From Bacteroidales bacterium (GTDB lineage: Bacteria; Bacteroidota; Bacteroidia; Bacteroidales; P3), in assembly GCA_031257915.1 (NCBI GenBank), contig JAIRNR010000070.1:1-42513 (forward strand): 42,513 nt of DNA. The letters run 5' to 3'. Below the pieces are notes generated by a model. It did not search any database, was not told the origin of the DNA, and saw only the letters and a list, made by a program, of their open reading frames with translations. Shown in pieces: positions 8,598 through 17,301 of the stretch. The position numbers and the translations under genes were made by a program. How positions within the stretch are numbered: position 1 is the stretch's first letter; each line of letters begins with the position of its first letter.

Positions 8598-9699
8598 TTT
8601 TTACCGTACCGTTTTGAACATAAAAAATTTTATTTTCTCCCGAAAGAAAATTCCGTACCCTGTCCTGAGCCGTATCACTCACAAATATCTGTCCGAGTAA
8701 AAATTCACTTAAAAGGGACATCAATAGCCCCGCCCTTTGAGCATCTAACTTATCAAAAATATCGTCAAGCAATAACAACGGTTTTACACCCATTTCCGAA
8801 AACATAATTTCCCACTGTGCAAGCCGCAGTGCGAGCAGTAGTGACTTTTGCTGTCCCTGCGAACCGATTTTGCGAACAGAGTATCCTTCGGTTTTCGATT
8901 GCCCTGATGAAACGTGTATTAAAAAATCCAAATCGTCCTTGTGAATCCCACTTGTTGTATATTGTAAAAACCGATCCCTGTCGGCATTTTTGAGCAATAT
9001 ATCTTCAAAAGAATTTTCGCTTAATTGAGATAAATAAATAATATTTACCTGCTCGGCACCCGCCGATATTTTTTCATAATATTTTACAAGAACAGGAGTG
9101 AATTTTTCTATAAATTTTTTACGCTGCTCGAAAATTATTTTCCCATTTGAAATAAGTTCCATATCAAAAATTTCAAGCAAAGAATTATCTGCTTTTTCCT
9201 GTTTTAAAAGCGCGTTACGCTGTACAAGTGCGCGGTTATACGATACGAGATGCTCCAAATAATCGTGATCTAACTGCGATAAAATCATATCAACAAATCT
9301 GCGCCGCAAATCACTTCCGCCATAAATAAGTTCCTCATCCTGCGGAGCAATCATTATAAGCGGAATTTTACCTATATGCAGCGACATTTGAGCATAGTTC
9401 TTTCCATCCATACGCATTATTTTACGCGTATTTTTTTTCTGAATACACTGCACTGCAACTTCATTGCCGTCTATATCGTATTTACCGGTAACGGAAAAAC
9501 TTTCTTCGTCATGAAAAATATTTCTAACATCTAAGGAGCCAAAATAACTTTTTGTAAACGATAAATAATGAATTGCATCAAGAATATTCGTTTTGCCGGC
9601 TCCATTATGACCGATAAAACAGTTCACCCCTTCGCAAAAAGAAAGTTCCTGCTGACGAAAGTTTTTAAAGTTATAAAGTAAAATATTTTTAAGGTACAT
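8590..9699 (-). CDS. recF: DNA replication and repair protein RecF
   Basis: The start at 9699 gives MYLKNILLYNFKNFRQQEL, the usual RecF opening; the frame extends further upstream only inside ispH. The 369-residue product has Walker A GHNGAGKTN near residue 35, the ABC-type signature region SQGQQKSLLLALRLAQ, and Walker B LLLLDDIFDKLD with the D-loop. RecF is an SMC/ABC-like ATPase that loads RecA at single-strand gaps with RecO and RecR. It overlaps the end of ispH by 11 bp and DUF721 by 8 bp, so the three are almost certainly cotranscribed. Nothing is missing. Confidence 0.95.
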   Translation of the reverse strand: MYLKNILLYNFKNFRQQELSFCEGVNCFIGHNGAGKTNILDAIHYLSFTKSYFGSLDVRNIFHDEESFSVTGKYDIDGNEVAVQCIQKKNTRKIMRMDGKNYAQMSLHIGKIPLIMIAPQDEELIYGGSDLRRRFVDMILSQLDHDYLEHLVSYNRALVQRNALLKQEKADNSLLEIFDMELISNGKIIFEQRKKFIEKFTPVLVKYYEKISAGAEQVNIIYLSQLSENSFEDILLKNADRDRFLQYTTSGIHKDDLDFLIHVSSGQSKTEGYSVRKIGSQGQQKSLLLALRLAQWEIMFSEMGVKPLLLLDDIFDKLDAQRAGLLMSLLSEFLLGQIFVSDTAQDRVRNFLSGENKIFYVQNGTVKNV

Positions 9700-10558
9700 A
9701 AAGCAAATTTGCAACATCATCCATAAGCCAGCGGGGAGTGGAAGTAGCCCCGCAAATACCAATCGAAGCATACTTTAAAAAATCCCCTATCCTGCCCTTA
9801 ATCTCTTCCGCCGAAGTTATAAAAAAAGCATTATCATTATTTTCCTTGCAGATACCATAAAGGTACTGACCATTTGACGATTTTTTATCACTCACAAAAA
9901 TTACCGCCTCATTGCTTCTTGCAAACTCAGCAAGTTTTTCCGCACGTGTACTCATACTGCGGCAAATACTGTCTATCATTTCAAGAGTGCCGCCCTCCTC
10001 TGCGCAACGCCGCTCTATTTCCTGTGCGATGGCTTTGTATTTTTCACTGCTCATTGTGGTTTGTGAAAAAAGTATGGTCGGTATATTGAATTTTAAACTG
10101 TCAAGATCGCCAAGAGATGTTACAACATGCGCCTTATTTTCTATCTGTCCGTTTAATCCTGCAACTTCGGCATGTCCGTCTTTGCCGTAAATAATTACCT
10201 GTCCGCCCGAAAAGCACATATCTTCATATCCTTTTTTTATTTTTTTCTGCAAAGACAGCACTATCGGACAAGTGGCGTCAATTAACGTGATATTATTTTT
10301 CAATGCGATATTATACGTTAACGGCGGCTCGCCATGCGCACGTATAAGCACTGTTATATCGTGCATTTTCTCAAACTCATTTCGGTTTATTACTCTTAAA
10401 CCTTCATTTTTTAAGCGACTTATTTCTTCGCTGTTATGTACGACATCTCCCAAACAATACAAAACAGTACCGGCTTCCGACAGAATTTTTTCTGCTCTTT
10501 TAACGGCTGACGCCACACCAAAGCAGAAGCCTGAAGAGGTATCTATGGTCACTTTCAT
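9689..10558 (-). CDS. ispH: 4-hydroxy-3-methylbut-2-enyl diphosphate reductase
   Basis: IspH (LytB) makes IPP and DMAPP from HMBPP in the last step of the MEP isoprenoid pathway, using a 4Fe-4S cluster. The three cluster cysteines are present: Cys12 in GFCFGV, Cys97 in DATCP and Cys199 in DSICRSM. Substrate-binding histidines appear in VVHNSE (41), RAHGE (75) and DGHAE (129), with the catalytic Glu131 following. The length of 289 residues is normal. It lies 17 bp after the large FKBP gene and overlaps recF by 11 bp. The neighbours have no metabolic link, so this is a mixed housekeeping operon. Confidence 0.96.
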   Translation of the reverse strand: MKVTIDTSSGFCFGVASAVKRAEKILSEAGTVLYCLGDVVHNSEEISRLKNEGLRVINRNEFEKMHDITVLIRAHGEPPLTYNIALKNNITLIDATCPIVLSLQKKIKKGYEDMCFSGGQVIIYGKDGHAEVAGLNGQIENKAHVVTSLGDLDSLKFNIPTILFSQTTMSSEKYKAIAQEIERRCAEEGGTLEMIDSICRSMSTRAEKLAEFARSNEAVIFVSDKKSSNGQYLYGICKENNDNAFFITSAEEIKGRIGDFLKYASIGICGATSTPRWLMDDVANLLYVP

Positions 10559-10575
10559 CCCTCACACAAACGGTA

Positions 10576-11442
10576 CTATTTTAAGATTTCCAAATCAAAA
10601 ACAAGCGGACTGAATGGCGGAATACCCTGATTACCATGTGGTCCGTAAGCGAGCGACGAAGGCATAATTACCGTTGCGCGACCGCCTTTTTGCATAAGCA
10701 TTATTGCTTCTTCAAAACCTGGAATAACCTGCCCTGTACCGAGATTTACCGTTATCGGATTAAAACGTCCTCCCTCAGTATTTATACCTGCTTTTTTAAG
10801 CTCGCTTTCCCAGTTTCCATCAAAGATTCTGCCGTCAAGCATTTTGCCGACATAGTTTACTTTTACTTCCTGTCCATGCGTAAGTTTGGCACCACTGCCC
10901 TTGCGGACAGGGATAAAATAAATACCGCTTTCGGCAGGCACTGCGTTTAGCTTATGCTCTTTAAGATAATCTCTGATAAGAGAATCTTCAACAGGTTTCA
11001 TTCTTTCGGACTCGGCTTCCAATTCGGCATTATATTCACTTTCGGAAATAATACGCGTTACTTTTATTCCGTAAACTGCATACTGCTCACCTGTCGTATT
11101 GATTCCTCCCTGATACTTCATGATAGAATCCACACTTATTTTGAAAACGACGCTATCTCCCTCATGCAAGAGAGTCAGTCCCTCGTTAATATCACCATTA
11201 AACATTGACTGCTCCGAAACCTGAAAAAGTTTTTCGGGTTTGTCATTCTTATATTGAACGGTGCTGTCCATCATAAATACAACGTAAGCTTCAATAATAT
11301 CACCCACCTGCGCCTGACGTGCATCTTTATTTTCCTGATAAAATTTGTAAAGCAAACCACCGTCGGTTTTTTTATAGCCGCTACACGAGATTGCGAAAAT
11401 TGACATTGCAGCAATTAAGCCGCTGAATAAGATTTTTTTCAT
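10576..11442 (-). CDS. FKBP-type peptidyl-prolyl isomerase lipoprotein (two FKBP-like halves)
   Basis: This 288-residue lipoprotein has the signal MKKILFSGLIAAMSIFAISC with lipidated Cys20. The C-terminal FKBP domain (about 180-288) is canonical: YVGKMLDGRIFD, GQVIPGFEEAIMLM, GGRATVIMPSSLAYG, and ending LVFDLEILK. The N-terminal half (about 45-150) repeats a looser FKBP-like pattern (GDIIEAYVVFMMDSTV, then NEGLTLLHEGDSVVFKI) without the full active-site set, so it may be a chaperone-like or dimerisation half. It should assist folding of exported proteins in the periplasm, relevant to a cell secreting very large T9SS proteins. It is the first gene of the ispH-recF run, preceded by a 148-bp gap with a possible promoter box. 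Confidence 0.9.
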   Translation of the reverse strand: MKKILFSGLIAAMSIFAISCSGYKKTDGGLLYKFYQENKDARQAQVGDIIEAYVVFMMDSTVQYKNDKPEKLFQVSEQSMFNGDINEGLTLLHEGDSVVFKISVDSIMKYQGGINTTGEQYAVYGIKVTRIISESEYNAELEAESERMKPVEDSLIRDYLKEHKLNAVPAESGIYFIPVRKGSGAKLTHGQEVKVNYVGKMLDGRIFDGNWESELKKAGINTEGGRFNPITVNLGTGQVIPGFEEAIMLMQKGGRATVIMPSSLAYGPHGNQGIPPFSPLVFDLEILK

Positions 11443-11568
11443 TTATTTAGATTTTTTATGATTTTTATACATGTTCGTTTTATAATTTTCCCCTATAAAT
11501 TCTCTTCCCTCAATTTTTATTCGTCTGTGTGTAAATTAAAAAGTTTCATGAACATTTTCTACTGCATG

Positions 11569-11576
11569 CGAAGTTA
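11569..11576 (-). promoter_or_regulatory. Possible -7 promoter box for the FKBP-ispH-recF operon
   Basis: The minus strand reads TAACTTCG, one base from TAnnTTTG, about 127 bp upstream of the FKBP ATG and just downstream of the terminator of the previous operon. The position is logical; the long untranslated leader and the mismatch keep confidence low. Confidence 0.25.
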
Positions 11577-11578
11577 CT

Positions 11579-11606
11579 AAAAAAGCAAGTCTATTCAAAA
11601 GACTTG
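11579..11606 (-). terminator. Intrinsic terminator overlapping the stop codon of the small FKBP gene
   Basis: On the minus strand CAAGTCT (11606-11600) pairs with AGACTTG (11592-11586) around a 7-nt loop, followed by C and six T. The stop codon TAG (11593-11591) lies across the loop and the 3' arm. This is a textbook Rho-independent terminator closing the four-gene run that starts at 14946. Confidence 0.85.
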
Positions 11607-12133
11607 AGGATTGTTATTTTGTACAAAAGCGTGGCATGAGCCGGAATATTACCGCCATCGCCGGAAAAACCGTAAGCAAGGTGCGATGGGATAATCAAGC
11701 AGGCACTCTCGCCGTAGTGCATATTTAATAAGGCTTCTCTTAATCCCGCCACCATCTCTGTTTCACCAATTATTATCTCTTGTATTCCTTTAAAAATTTC
11801 CACTCCATTCAAGAGTGTTACATTTGATTTCAGTTGCAAAGTATCACCATATTTTACCGGAAACACCGTATTTGCAGTACTTGCAGTATCTTTATGCAAC
11901 AGCATATAAAGTCCGCTCTCTGTCCTTTTTATATCGGTCAACCCTTTACGGTTTATAAATGCTTCTATTTCTATTTGCCGGTCAAGGGCGAGTTTTTTAT
12001 GCGCTGTTATTATCTGTTCCTCGCTAACGACCTCAGGCGGACTCACGGTTGCAACAGGGTCACCGCAACCTGCAAATGACATAAACAGCAACACACAAAC
12101 TGCTTCACTTATTTTATCTATCTGTAGCAACAT
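11591..12133 (-). CDS. Small FKBP-type peptidyl-prolyl isomerase lipoprotein
   Basis: This 180-residue protein has a lipobox FAGC (Cys23), a charged helical spacer (QIITAHKKLALDRQIEIEAFINRKGL) and a C-terminal FKBP domain with VKYGDTLQLKSNVTLLNG, MVAGLREALLNMHYGESACLIIPSHLAYG and HATLLYKITIL. It resembles the short FKBP lipoproteins of Bacteroidota that include GldI of gliding bacteria, but GldI identity cannot be claimed from sequence alone. A periplasmic folding role is expected. It lies 25 bp after the DHH phosphoesterase gene, and its own stop codon is embedded in the operon terminator. Confidence 0.85.
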   Translation of the reverse strand: MLLQIDKISEAVCVLLFMSFAGCGDPVATVSPPEVVSEEQIITAHKKLALDRQIEIEAFINRKGLTDIKRTESGLYMLLHKDTASTANTVFPVKYGDTLQLKSNVTLLNGVEIFKGIQEIIIGETEMVAGLREALLNMHYGESACLIIPSHLAYGFSGDGGNIPAHATLLYKITILKSFE

Positions 12134-12158
12134 CCGTTTACGGTGCTTATTGTCCGCA

Positions 12159-13193
12159 TTATTGATTTTTATTATTTATTAATCCGTTTTTCTGTGCAAA
12201 CAGCGGTATTAACTTTTCAAATTTATCAAGTGTTTCTTTCAATGAAATATATGAACTGCCGCCCGCAGCGTTTTTATGTCCGCCGCCGTCAAAATATTCT
12301 CTTGCAAAAACATTAACATCTGCGTCGCCTGTTGAACGAAATGAGCAACGGATACGATTTTCTCTTTCCGTAAAAAACGCCGCAAAACAAATTCCCTCTA
12401 TACCCAGACAATAATTCACAATTCCTTCGGTATCGCCGGGTTGATAATGCAATTGCTTCATTTCTTCTTTGCTCAAATACATGTACGCGGTATGATATTC
12501 TGCTTTAACAACCATTCTTTCTAAGCAAAAGCCTAAAAGTTTCATTCTCCAAAGTGAATATGTGTCGAACATTTTCTGATGTACGTCCACCGTATCAAGT
12601 CCGCGCTCAATCAAATCGGCAACCATTAAAAAAAGTTCTTTATGACGGCACGAAAAACTGAATGACCCTGTATCGGTGCAAACGCCCGAATACAGGCAGG
12701 TCGCAACAATTTTATTTATAAATTCAGGATTAAGTTCGCTATAAATAATCCTGTAAAGCATCTCGCAAGTGGAAGATACTCCAATATCGGAAAACACCAA
12801 ATCAAACTGATCCGTCGCAGGTGAGATATGATGATCTATAAGTATCTTTTTCGCTTTTGATGATTTTAAAATTTTTTCAAGTTTTTCGGTGCGATTTAAG
12901 TCTTGAAAATCAAGGCAAAAAATCAAATCGGCATTCGCAATTATTTTTTCTGCTTTTGATGGTTTTTCCTCATGAACGATAACCACTTTTTCGCCGTTCG
13001 CATTAACATCAAGCCAAAAAAGATTTCTTGCAAAATGATTTGGAAAAATTACCTGCGATTTTTTACCTGTAAGAGAAAGATAATTATACAACGCCATTGA
13101 TGAGCCGACAGCGTCACCGTCGGGATTAAAGTGACAAACAATAACGATGTTTTGCGCACGTTCTATTATTTTTTTTAGCTTACTCATCTTCAT
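12159..13193 (-). CDS. DHH/DHHA1 phosphoesterase (NrnA-like)
   Basis: The ATG at 13193 (MKMSKLKKII) or the one at 13187 is the likely start; longer versions run into the upstream gene. The DHH domain carries HFNPDGDAVGSS (motif I), LDFQDLNR (motif II), and IDHHISP (the DHH motif). The DHHA1 domain ends with FDGGGHKNAAGGSS, the substrate-binding glycine motif. This is the pattern of NrnA-type enzymes, which degrade 2-5 nt RNA and 3'-phosphoadenosine-5'-phosphate, or related cyclic dinucleotide or pApA hydrolases. It overlaps the SirB1-like gene by 8 to 14 bp, so translation is probably coupled. Length is normal for the family. The exact substrate is not shown by the motifs. Confidence 0.9.
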   Translation of the reverse strand: MKMSKLKKIIERAQNIVIVCHFNPDGDAVGSSMALYNYLSLTGKKSQVIFPNHFARNLFWLDVNANGEKVVIVHEEKPSKAEKIIANADLIFCLDFQDLNRTEKLEKILKSSKAKKILIDHHISPATDQFDLVFSDIGVSSTCEMLYRIIYSELNPEFINKIVATCLYSGVCTDTGSFSFSCRHKELFLMVADLIERGLDTVDVHQKMFDTYSLWRMKLLGFCLERMVVKAEYHTAYMYLSKEEMKQLHYQPGDTEGIVNYCLGIEGICFAAFFTERENRIRCSFRSTGDADVNVFAREYFDGGGHKNAAGGSSYISLKETLDKFEKLIPLFAQKNGLINNKNQ

Positions 13194-14052
13194 AATCAGC
13201 ATTATCAAAAATGTTCCGAATACCGTTAGCAAAATATTTTGTAAAACGCTCTTTATCTATTATTTCATTTTTATAAAATTCACCATAAACAACGCTACCG
13301 CCGGGTATTTGCAAAAAGTCCCTGCTTTCAATGTATTTACGTAGAATCATGCTGTTTTCCGAAAGTATAAACTGTATATCTTCAACACCGTGTATTTTAA
13401 GTTCATTTAATAAAAAGAGACCGCCGTCCACAGGATTTAAACACATTCCACTGCTTGATATTTTTCTTGACAGTATCGGGAATAACGTTAATCTACGCCA
13501 CAATACAAGCATATCACAGGAAATTTTTGCTTTTTGCATTAAATAAAAATAAACAAGCGCAAGAGAATTCGTATCGCCGAGAAAAAGTGAGAAAACAGTA
13601 GAAATAAATGTCGGATATTTTACAACGGAGAAATTCCATTTTTTAAAAAACAGGAGATTGATAGTGTTGATTTTTTCCGCTACCGTCATCTGCTCATTTA
13701 TTTCAAGCCACATTTCTATTTCTAATTTCTTTATGCTTTTATCAACTTCTTCCCATTGCATATTCGGAGTAAATATTCTTGAAAAATAAAAATACCCTTT
13801 CATTAAATTTTTACTGCCGTTATTTTTCCATTCCCGCAAATCCTTTATACCTCGCCTTGCGTAAATTACGCTTATAATTTCCTCATATCTATTTTTTAAA
13901 AGTTCATCTTCGGCGTGGTTAGCGAGTTCTTCTTCAATAAACGGTACAATACCGACCCCCTGCTCTATTATCTGCGAGCGGATTATTTCGTATTGCTGCA
14001 GACTGTCTTCGTCAAGCAGCGACACAAGGGCTCTGAGTTCGTTATCTGTCAT
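13180..14052 (-). CDS. SirB1/transglutaminase-like family protein, divergent
   Basis: This 290-residue cytoplasmic protein opens with NELRALVSLLDEDSLQQYE and an alpha-helical repeat. A core follows that resembles the Transglut_core2 (SirB1) family: KINTINLLFFKKWNF, then FLGDTNSLALVYFYLMQKAKI in place of the family's 'GNPISLsviy...a...l'. A late GGLFLLN segment may be the family's third motif. The expected catalytic Cys-His-Asp arrangement is not obvious, as in many members. Function of the family is unclear in Bacteroidota. It lies 15 bp after the nucleoside phosphorylase gene and overlaps the DHH gene. Assignment rests on pattern and length and is moderate. Confidence 0.6.
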   Translation of the reverse strand: MTDNELRALVSLLDEDSLQQYEIIRSQIIEQGVGIVPFIEEELANHAEDELLKNRYEEIISVIYARRGIKDLREWKNNGSKNLMKGYFYFSRIFTPNMQWEEVDKSIKKLEIEMWLEINEQMTVAEKINTINLLFFKKWNFSVVKYPTFISTVFSLFLGDTNSLALVYFYLMQKAKISCDMLVLWRRLTLFPILSRKISSSGMCLNPVDGGLFLLNELKIHGVEDIQFILSENSMILRKYIESRDFLQIPGGSVVYGEFYKNEIIDKERFTKYFANGIRNIFDNADYEDE

Positions 14053-14067
14053 TGCGGTTTCCGAATA

Positions 14068-14946
14068 CTACTTACATAAACGCTCTACTACTGTTTGGGT
14101 TAATTGCTTAACGTATGGTTTGTAATCCTCACTGAATGTTTTGCTGACGCGGTTTGCTATAAGTACGCAAACAGTGAGAGTATTATGTCCGAGCCCACGT
14201 CCCAGACCGTACAGTGCGGATGTCTCCATTTCAAAATTTGCAAAACGTTTGCCGTTGCAGCGGAAACTTGATAATTTATCGGGCAGTTCGGGCAATATGA
14301 GCGGCAGGCGTATCTTACGTCCCTGAGGAGCGAAAAATCCGGGAGCTGTGGCTGTCATATCCTGTATCATATCGTAACCGATTTTTTGCATAAGGTCGTC
14401 ACTGCATTTAATTAGATACGGACGCGCAAACTGCGGCGGCAACTGCAAGTGTTCCAACACCTGTTCAAGCAGTTCGTTCTCGTGCAGTCCCATATCTATA
14501 CCGTAATAATTTAACAGTCCGTCAAGTCCCAGCCCATAAGTGGAAGCGCAGAATTTATTTACTTCGTAGTCTGCCTGCAAACTTCCGCTTGTGCCAAGAC
14601 GGACAAGATTTAATGTATGGTGTGTGTCCTTGCGTACGCGGTGTTCAAGGTCAACATTAACGAGGGCATCCAGTTCATTCATAACAATATCAATATTGTC
14701 CGTACCCATTCCCGTTGACATAACTGTTATGCGCTTGCCGTTAAATTCGCCTGTATGCGTAACGATTTCGCGGTTTTGTACTTTTACATCTATGCGGTCA
14801 AAAAATTCGGAAACTACAGGCACTCTGCCGGGGTCGCCGACGAGAATAATATTGTCTGCGATTTGCTCCGGATGCAGATGAAGATGATAGATACTGCCGT
14901 CGTCGCCAAGCGGCATTTCGGAAACCGGAATAAAGTTTTTATCCAT
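14068..14946 (-). CDS. Nucleoside phosphorylase (uridine phosphorylase-like)
   Basis: This 292-residue enzyme has NP-I family motifs: ILVGDPGRVP (phosphate-binding Gly-Asp-Pro loop), VMSTGMGTDNIDIVMNEL, a NLVRLGTSGSLQ strand, and FANFEMETSALYGLG, where the Glu-Met-Glu contacts ribose. The set points to phosphorolytic cleavage of a nucleoside, most like uridine phosphorylase, in cytoplasmic salvage; the purine or pyrimidine preference cannot be fixed by eye. It is the first gene of the four-gene run ending at 11579, with a 168-bp upstream gap. No other salvage gene is nearby. Confidence 0.9.
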   Translation of the reverse strand: MDKNFIPVSEMPLGDDGSIYHLHLHPEQIADNIILVGDPGRVPVVSEFFDRIDVKVQNREIVTHTGEFNGKRITVMSTGMGTDNIDIVMNELDALVNVDLEHRVRKDTHHTLNLVRLGTSGSLQADYEVNKFCASTYGLGLDGLLNYYGIDMGLHENELLEQVLEHLQLPPQFARPYLIKCSDDLMQKIGYDMIQDMTATAPGFFAPQGRKIRLPLILPELPDKLSSFRCNGKRFANFEMETSALYGLGRGLGHNTLTVCVLIANRVSKTFSEDYKPYVKQLTQTVVERLCK

Positions 14947-15010
14947 AACGTTAAAGTTTGATGAGTTCTCTGATTGTGTTCGTTTTAGCGGATTTACTCA
15001 ATGTAATTTG

Positions 15011-15018
15011 CGAAGTTA
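15011..15018 (-). promoter_or_regulatory. Possible -7 promoter box for the nucleoside phosphorylase operon
   Basis: The minus strand reads TAACTTCG, one mismatch from TAnnTTTG and identical to the box proposed upstream of the FKBP-ispH operon. It lies about 65 bp before the ATG at 14946. Confidence 0.27.
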
Positions 15019-15114
15019 CGAAAAATTGCGTTGTGTTACGCTTTGGGAGGATTATTAAAAAATTGTAGAAAATTCCTGACAGTGTTTAAAATTTTTAGTT
15101 TCACTTTCCGGTGT

Positions 15115-16017
15115 TTATTTCTTTGCGGGATTTTTCAGAAACCGATCTATCCGTATTTTTGTATTTACGGGTAAATCCGAACTATATACCCCATAGTTGG
15201 AAACATTCATTTCTTTGAGCCATTTTTCCCAAACAAACGTTAAAATATCTTCATCTATCTTATTGTTTTGGCGTTCAGCAGACAATTCAAGTACTAATAC
15301 TTCAAGATCCTGTAAATCATTTCTTGTTGCCATAATCCCAAAATCGTCCTGCTCTACCATTTGTTGCCAATTCTCCCGACGGTACTTTCCAATATTTTTA
15401 TCTAAAAGAAATGAATATCTGTTTCCATTCTTATACTGCGATTGTATATGATAAATATAACCATCAGTGAGAATTATCAATATATTTCTATAATCCGGAT
15501 TATCGTCAACACAATAATTTTTTACATCTGTTTTAAAAAATCGCCAAATATCGCTTCCATCCCAAGAATTTGCCGCTATAGTTTGATTATATATTGATGT
15601 TAGATTTTTTGTAAATGTAGATGTAATGCTGTCATAAACATTCTTTTTCCCTTTATTATCCAACAGTGAGCAATCAATATTCAATTCTTTTGCAATATTA
15701 TTGATTCTTGTGTCTGCGGGTGGCGGACTAAAGAAAACTTTTATTTTTCCTTTTGCTTTCCAAGCATTTAAACGTCTCATATCTTTTTTGAAAAAATCTA
15801 TAACCGTTTTTATAATTTCTATGTCCCGCTGGCAATGTTCAGGAATGGCAGGGCTTTTTTGAGAATTTATCCTGTCTGACAAATCAAGTAAAATAGAGAT
15901 ATTCAGTTGCACTTCTTGTGATTCTTGATGTTTTTGCGATTGTAAATTACCTTGTGTTGATGACGATTTACAAGAAAAAGCCACTAATGCGATTAAACAT
16001 AAAAGAATTTTTTTCAT
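15115..16017 (-). CDS. VWA-like lipoprotein of unknown function
   Basis: This 300-residue protein has a lipoprotein signal MKKILLCLIALVAFSC (Cys16), then a Ser/Gln-rich spacer and one folded domain. NISILLDLSDRI (about 40-50) and NILIILTDGYIYH (about 178-190) look like the first and last strands of a von Willebrand factor A fold, but the metal-site motif is DLSDR, not DxSxS, so metal binding is uncertain. Between them WDGSDIWRFFK is distinctive. No named family is recognised. It is the last gene of a three-gene unit with a TerB-like protein and a four-helix membrane protein (23-bp gap to the latter). VWA domains often work with TerB-type and membrane partners, so a surface- or periplasm-facing sensor or binding role is plausible, as inference only. 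Confidence 0.7.
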   Translation of the reverse strand: MKKILLCLIALVAFSCKSSSTQGNLQSQKHQESQEVQLNISILLDLSDRINSQKSPAIPEHCQRDIEIIKTVIDFFKKDMRRLNAWKAKGKIKVFFSPPPADTRINNIAKELNIDCSLLDNKGKKNVYDSITSTFTKNLTSIYNQTIAANSWDGSDIWRFFKTDVKNYCVDDNPDYRNILIILTDGYIYHIQSQYKNGNRYSFLLDKNIGKYRRENWQQMVEQDDFGIMATRNDLQDLEVLVLELSAERQNNKIDEDILTFVWEKWLKEMNVSNYGVYSSDLPVNTKIRIDRFLKNPAKK

Positions 16018-16040
16018 ATATTCATTTTTTTATTGTATGT

Positions 16041-17297
16041 TTATATCGGTAACTTCTTTGCTATCTCTAACTTTACATAATCTAAAAATTGTAAAGTTAT
16101 ATTAGAACATTCATCTATCTCGCTCTGAGGCATTTTTGCTCCTCTCATATATTGTATCCACCCCGCTGTATAATTATTTATACCTTCGCTTACATCTTTA
16201 AAATAAATAACAGGACTTTCTAACTGTACATTAAGTTTATCAATTTCTCCTTGAATATCATTCCGTTTACTCTGTAAAGAAGACTCTTCATTCTTTATAA
16301 CTTTACATTCCTGTTTATATTGTTTTAATTGTTTCTCCTTTGATTTTATTGCATATTGAAGTGTATGCATTTTCTCATACTCTTTCATCACAAAACTAAA
16401 TACGAATCCCCAGATAAGATATACGACAAAACCCGCAAAAATAATAAGCCAAAAATCAATTTCTCTCAATGACATACTTATATTCATATCCGGCATTTCT
16501 ACAAACGAACCTTCTTTTTTTATATTGTATATTTTCTCAACAATTTCATAAGCAATAATAAAATCAAAAACAAAAGTTACAATAATCAATGCTCCTATTT
16601 TAAAATAATTGCTAGTCTTTTTTTCTTCTGAAAATTTGTAAATTAAAAACCCAAGGCCCAAAAAGACAGCAGGAATTGCTATTATAAATATCAGTTCCGT
16701 AAGACCATCTATCCATGCTTTACCAATGGCTTGAGCATCAAAAATAGCTTTAGCAATTTCATTATCATCTACTTTAAAAATTTTAAAAAACGCAGAATAG
16801 GCAGCGGAACTATAAAAAATGAATAGATATACTGTAAGAAATATTAAAATAACTGTACCAATCCAAAAGCTCACATTAACAAAAGTATCGTTAATGAGTT
16901 TTTCGGGATGCTTTTTTATATCTGCAATTTCATCAATCAGTTTGCGAATTTTGCTTTCCTCTATTTCAAGTCTATCGGCTTTACTTTTCATTTCTGAATT
17001 TAGAGTTGCCTTACTTGCTTCAAATACCGCTATTTCCTGCCTGATTTTGCTTTTTCTTGCATTTTGTGCCGTTTCATCATTGCCAAAATAACGTTGAAGT
17101 TTGATGTATGTCGCATGAACTCTAGGACGTAAAGCATTCGGTGATCCCAAGGCGAGTCCGGCATCTTTCATCCCTTGTACTTGGAATGAGGCACCTGAAA
17201 CATCTTGATTATAAACTTCAAACGATTCGACATTCCACGATACCGGCTCCTTAATACTTGTCAATTTTTTCGTTAAAAAAATATCTTTAAGTTCCAT
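16041..17297 (-). CDS. Four-helix membrane protein with two cytoplasmic coiled coils
   Basis: This 418-residue protein has no recognised family. Four hydrophobic segments are seen near 142-163, 199-221, 233-253 and 282-304. Charged heptad-like coiled coils flank them: about 78-130 (rich in K, E, S) and 308-360 (KSKEKQLKQYKQECKVIKNEE). The first 70 residues are soluble, with VSWNVESFEVYNQDVSGASFQ, and there is no signal peptide, so both ends should face the cytoplasm. The C-terminal 60 residues form a separate helical tail. The ATG is 4 bp from the stop of the TerB-like gene, indicating tight cotranscription. It could be a membrane scaffold linking the TerB-like protein inside with the VWA-like lipoprotein outside; this is inference from context. 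Confidence 0.72.
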   Translation of the reverse strand: MELKDIFLTKKLTSIKEPVSWNVESFEVYNQDVSGASFQVQGMKDAGLALGSPNALRPRVHATYIKLQRYFGNDETAQNARKSKIRQEIAVFEASKATLNSEMKSKADRLEIEESKIRKLIDEIADIKKHPEKLINDTFVNVSFWIGTVILIFLTVYLFIFYSSAAYSAFFKIFKVDDNEIAKAIFDAQAIGKAWIDGLTELIFIIAIPAVFLGLGFLIYKFSEEKKTSNYFKIGALIIVTFVFDFIIAYEIVEKIYNIKKEGSFVEMPDMNISMSLREIDFWLIIFAGFVVYLIWGFVFSFVMKEYEKMHTLQYAIKSKEKQLKQYKQECKVIKNEESSLQSKRNDIQGEIDKLNVQLESPVIYFKDVSEGINNYTAGWIQYMRGAKMPQSEIDECSNITLQFLDYVKLEIAKKLPI

Positions 17298-17301
17298 AAT
17301 A

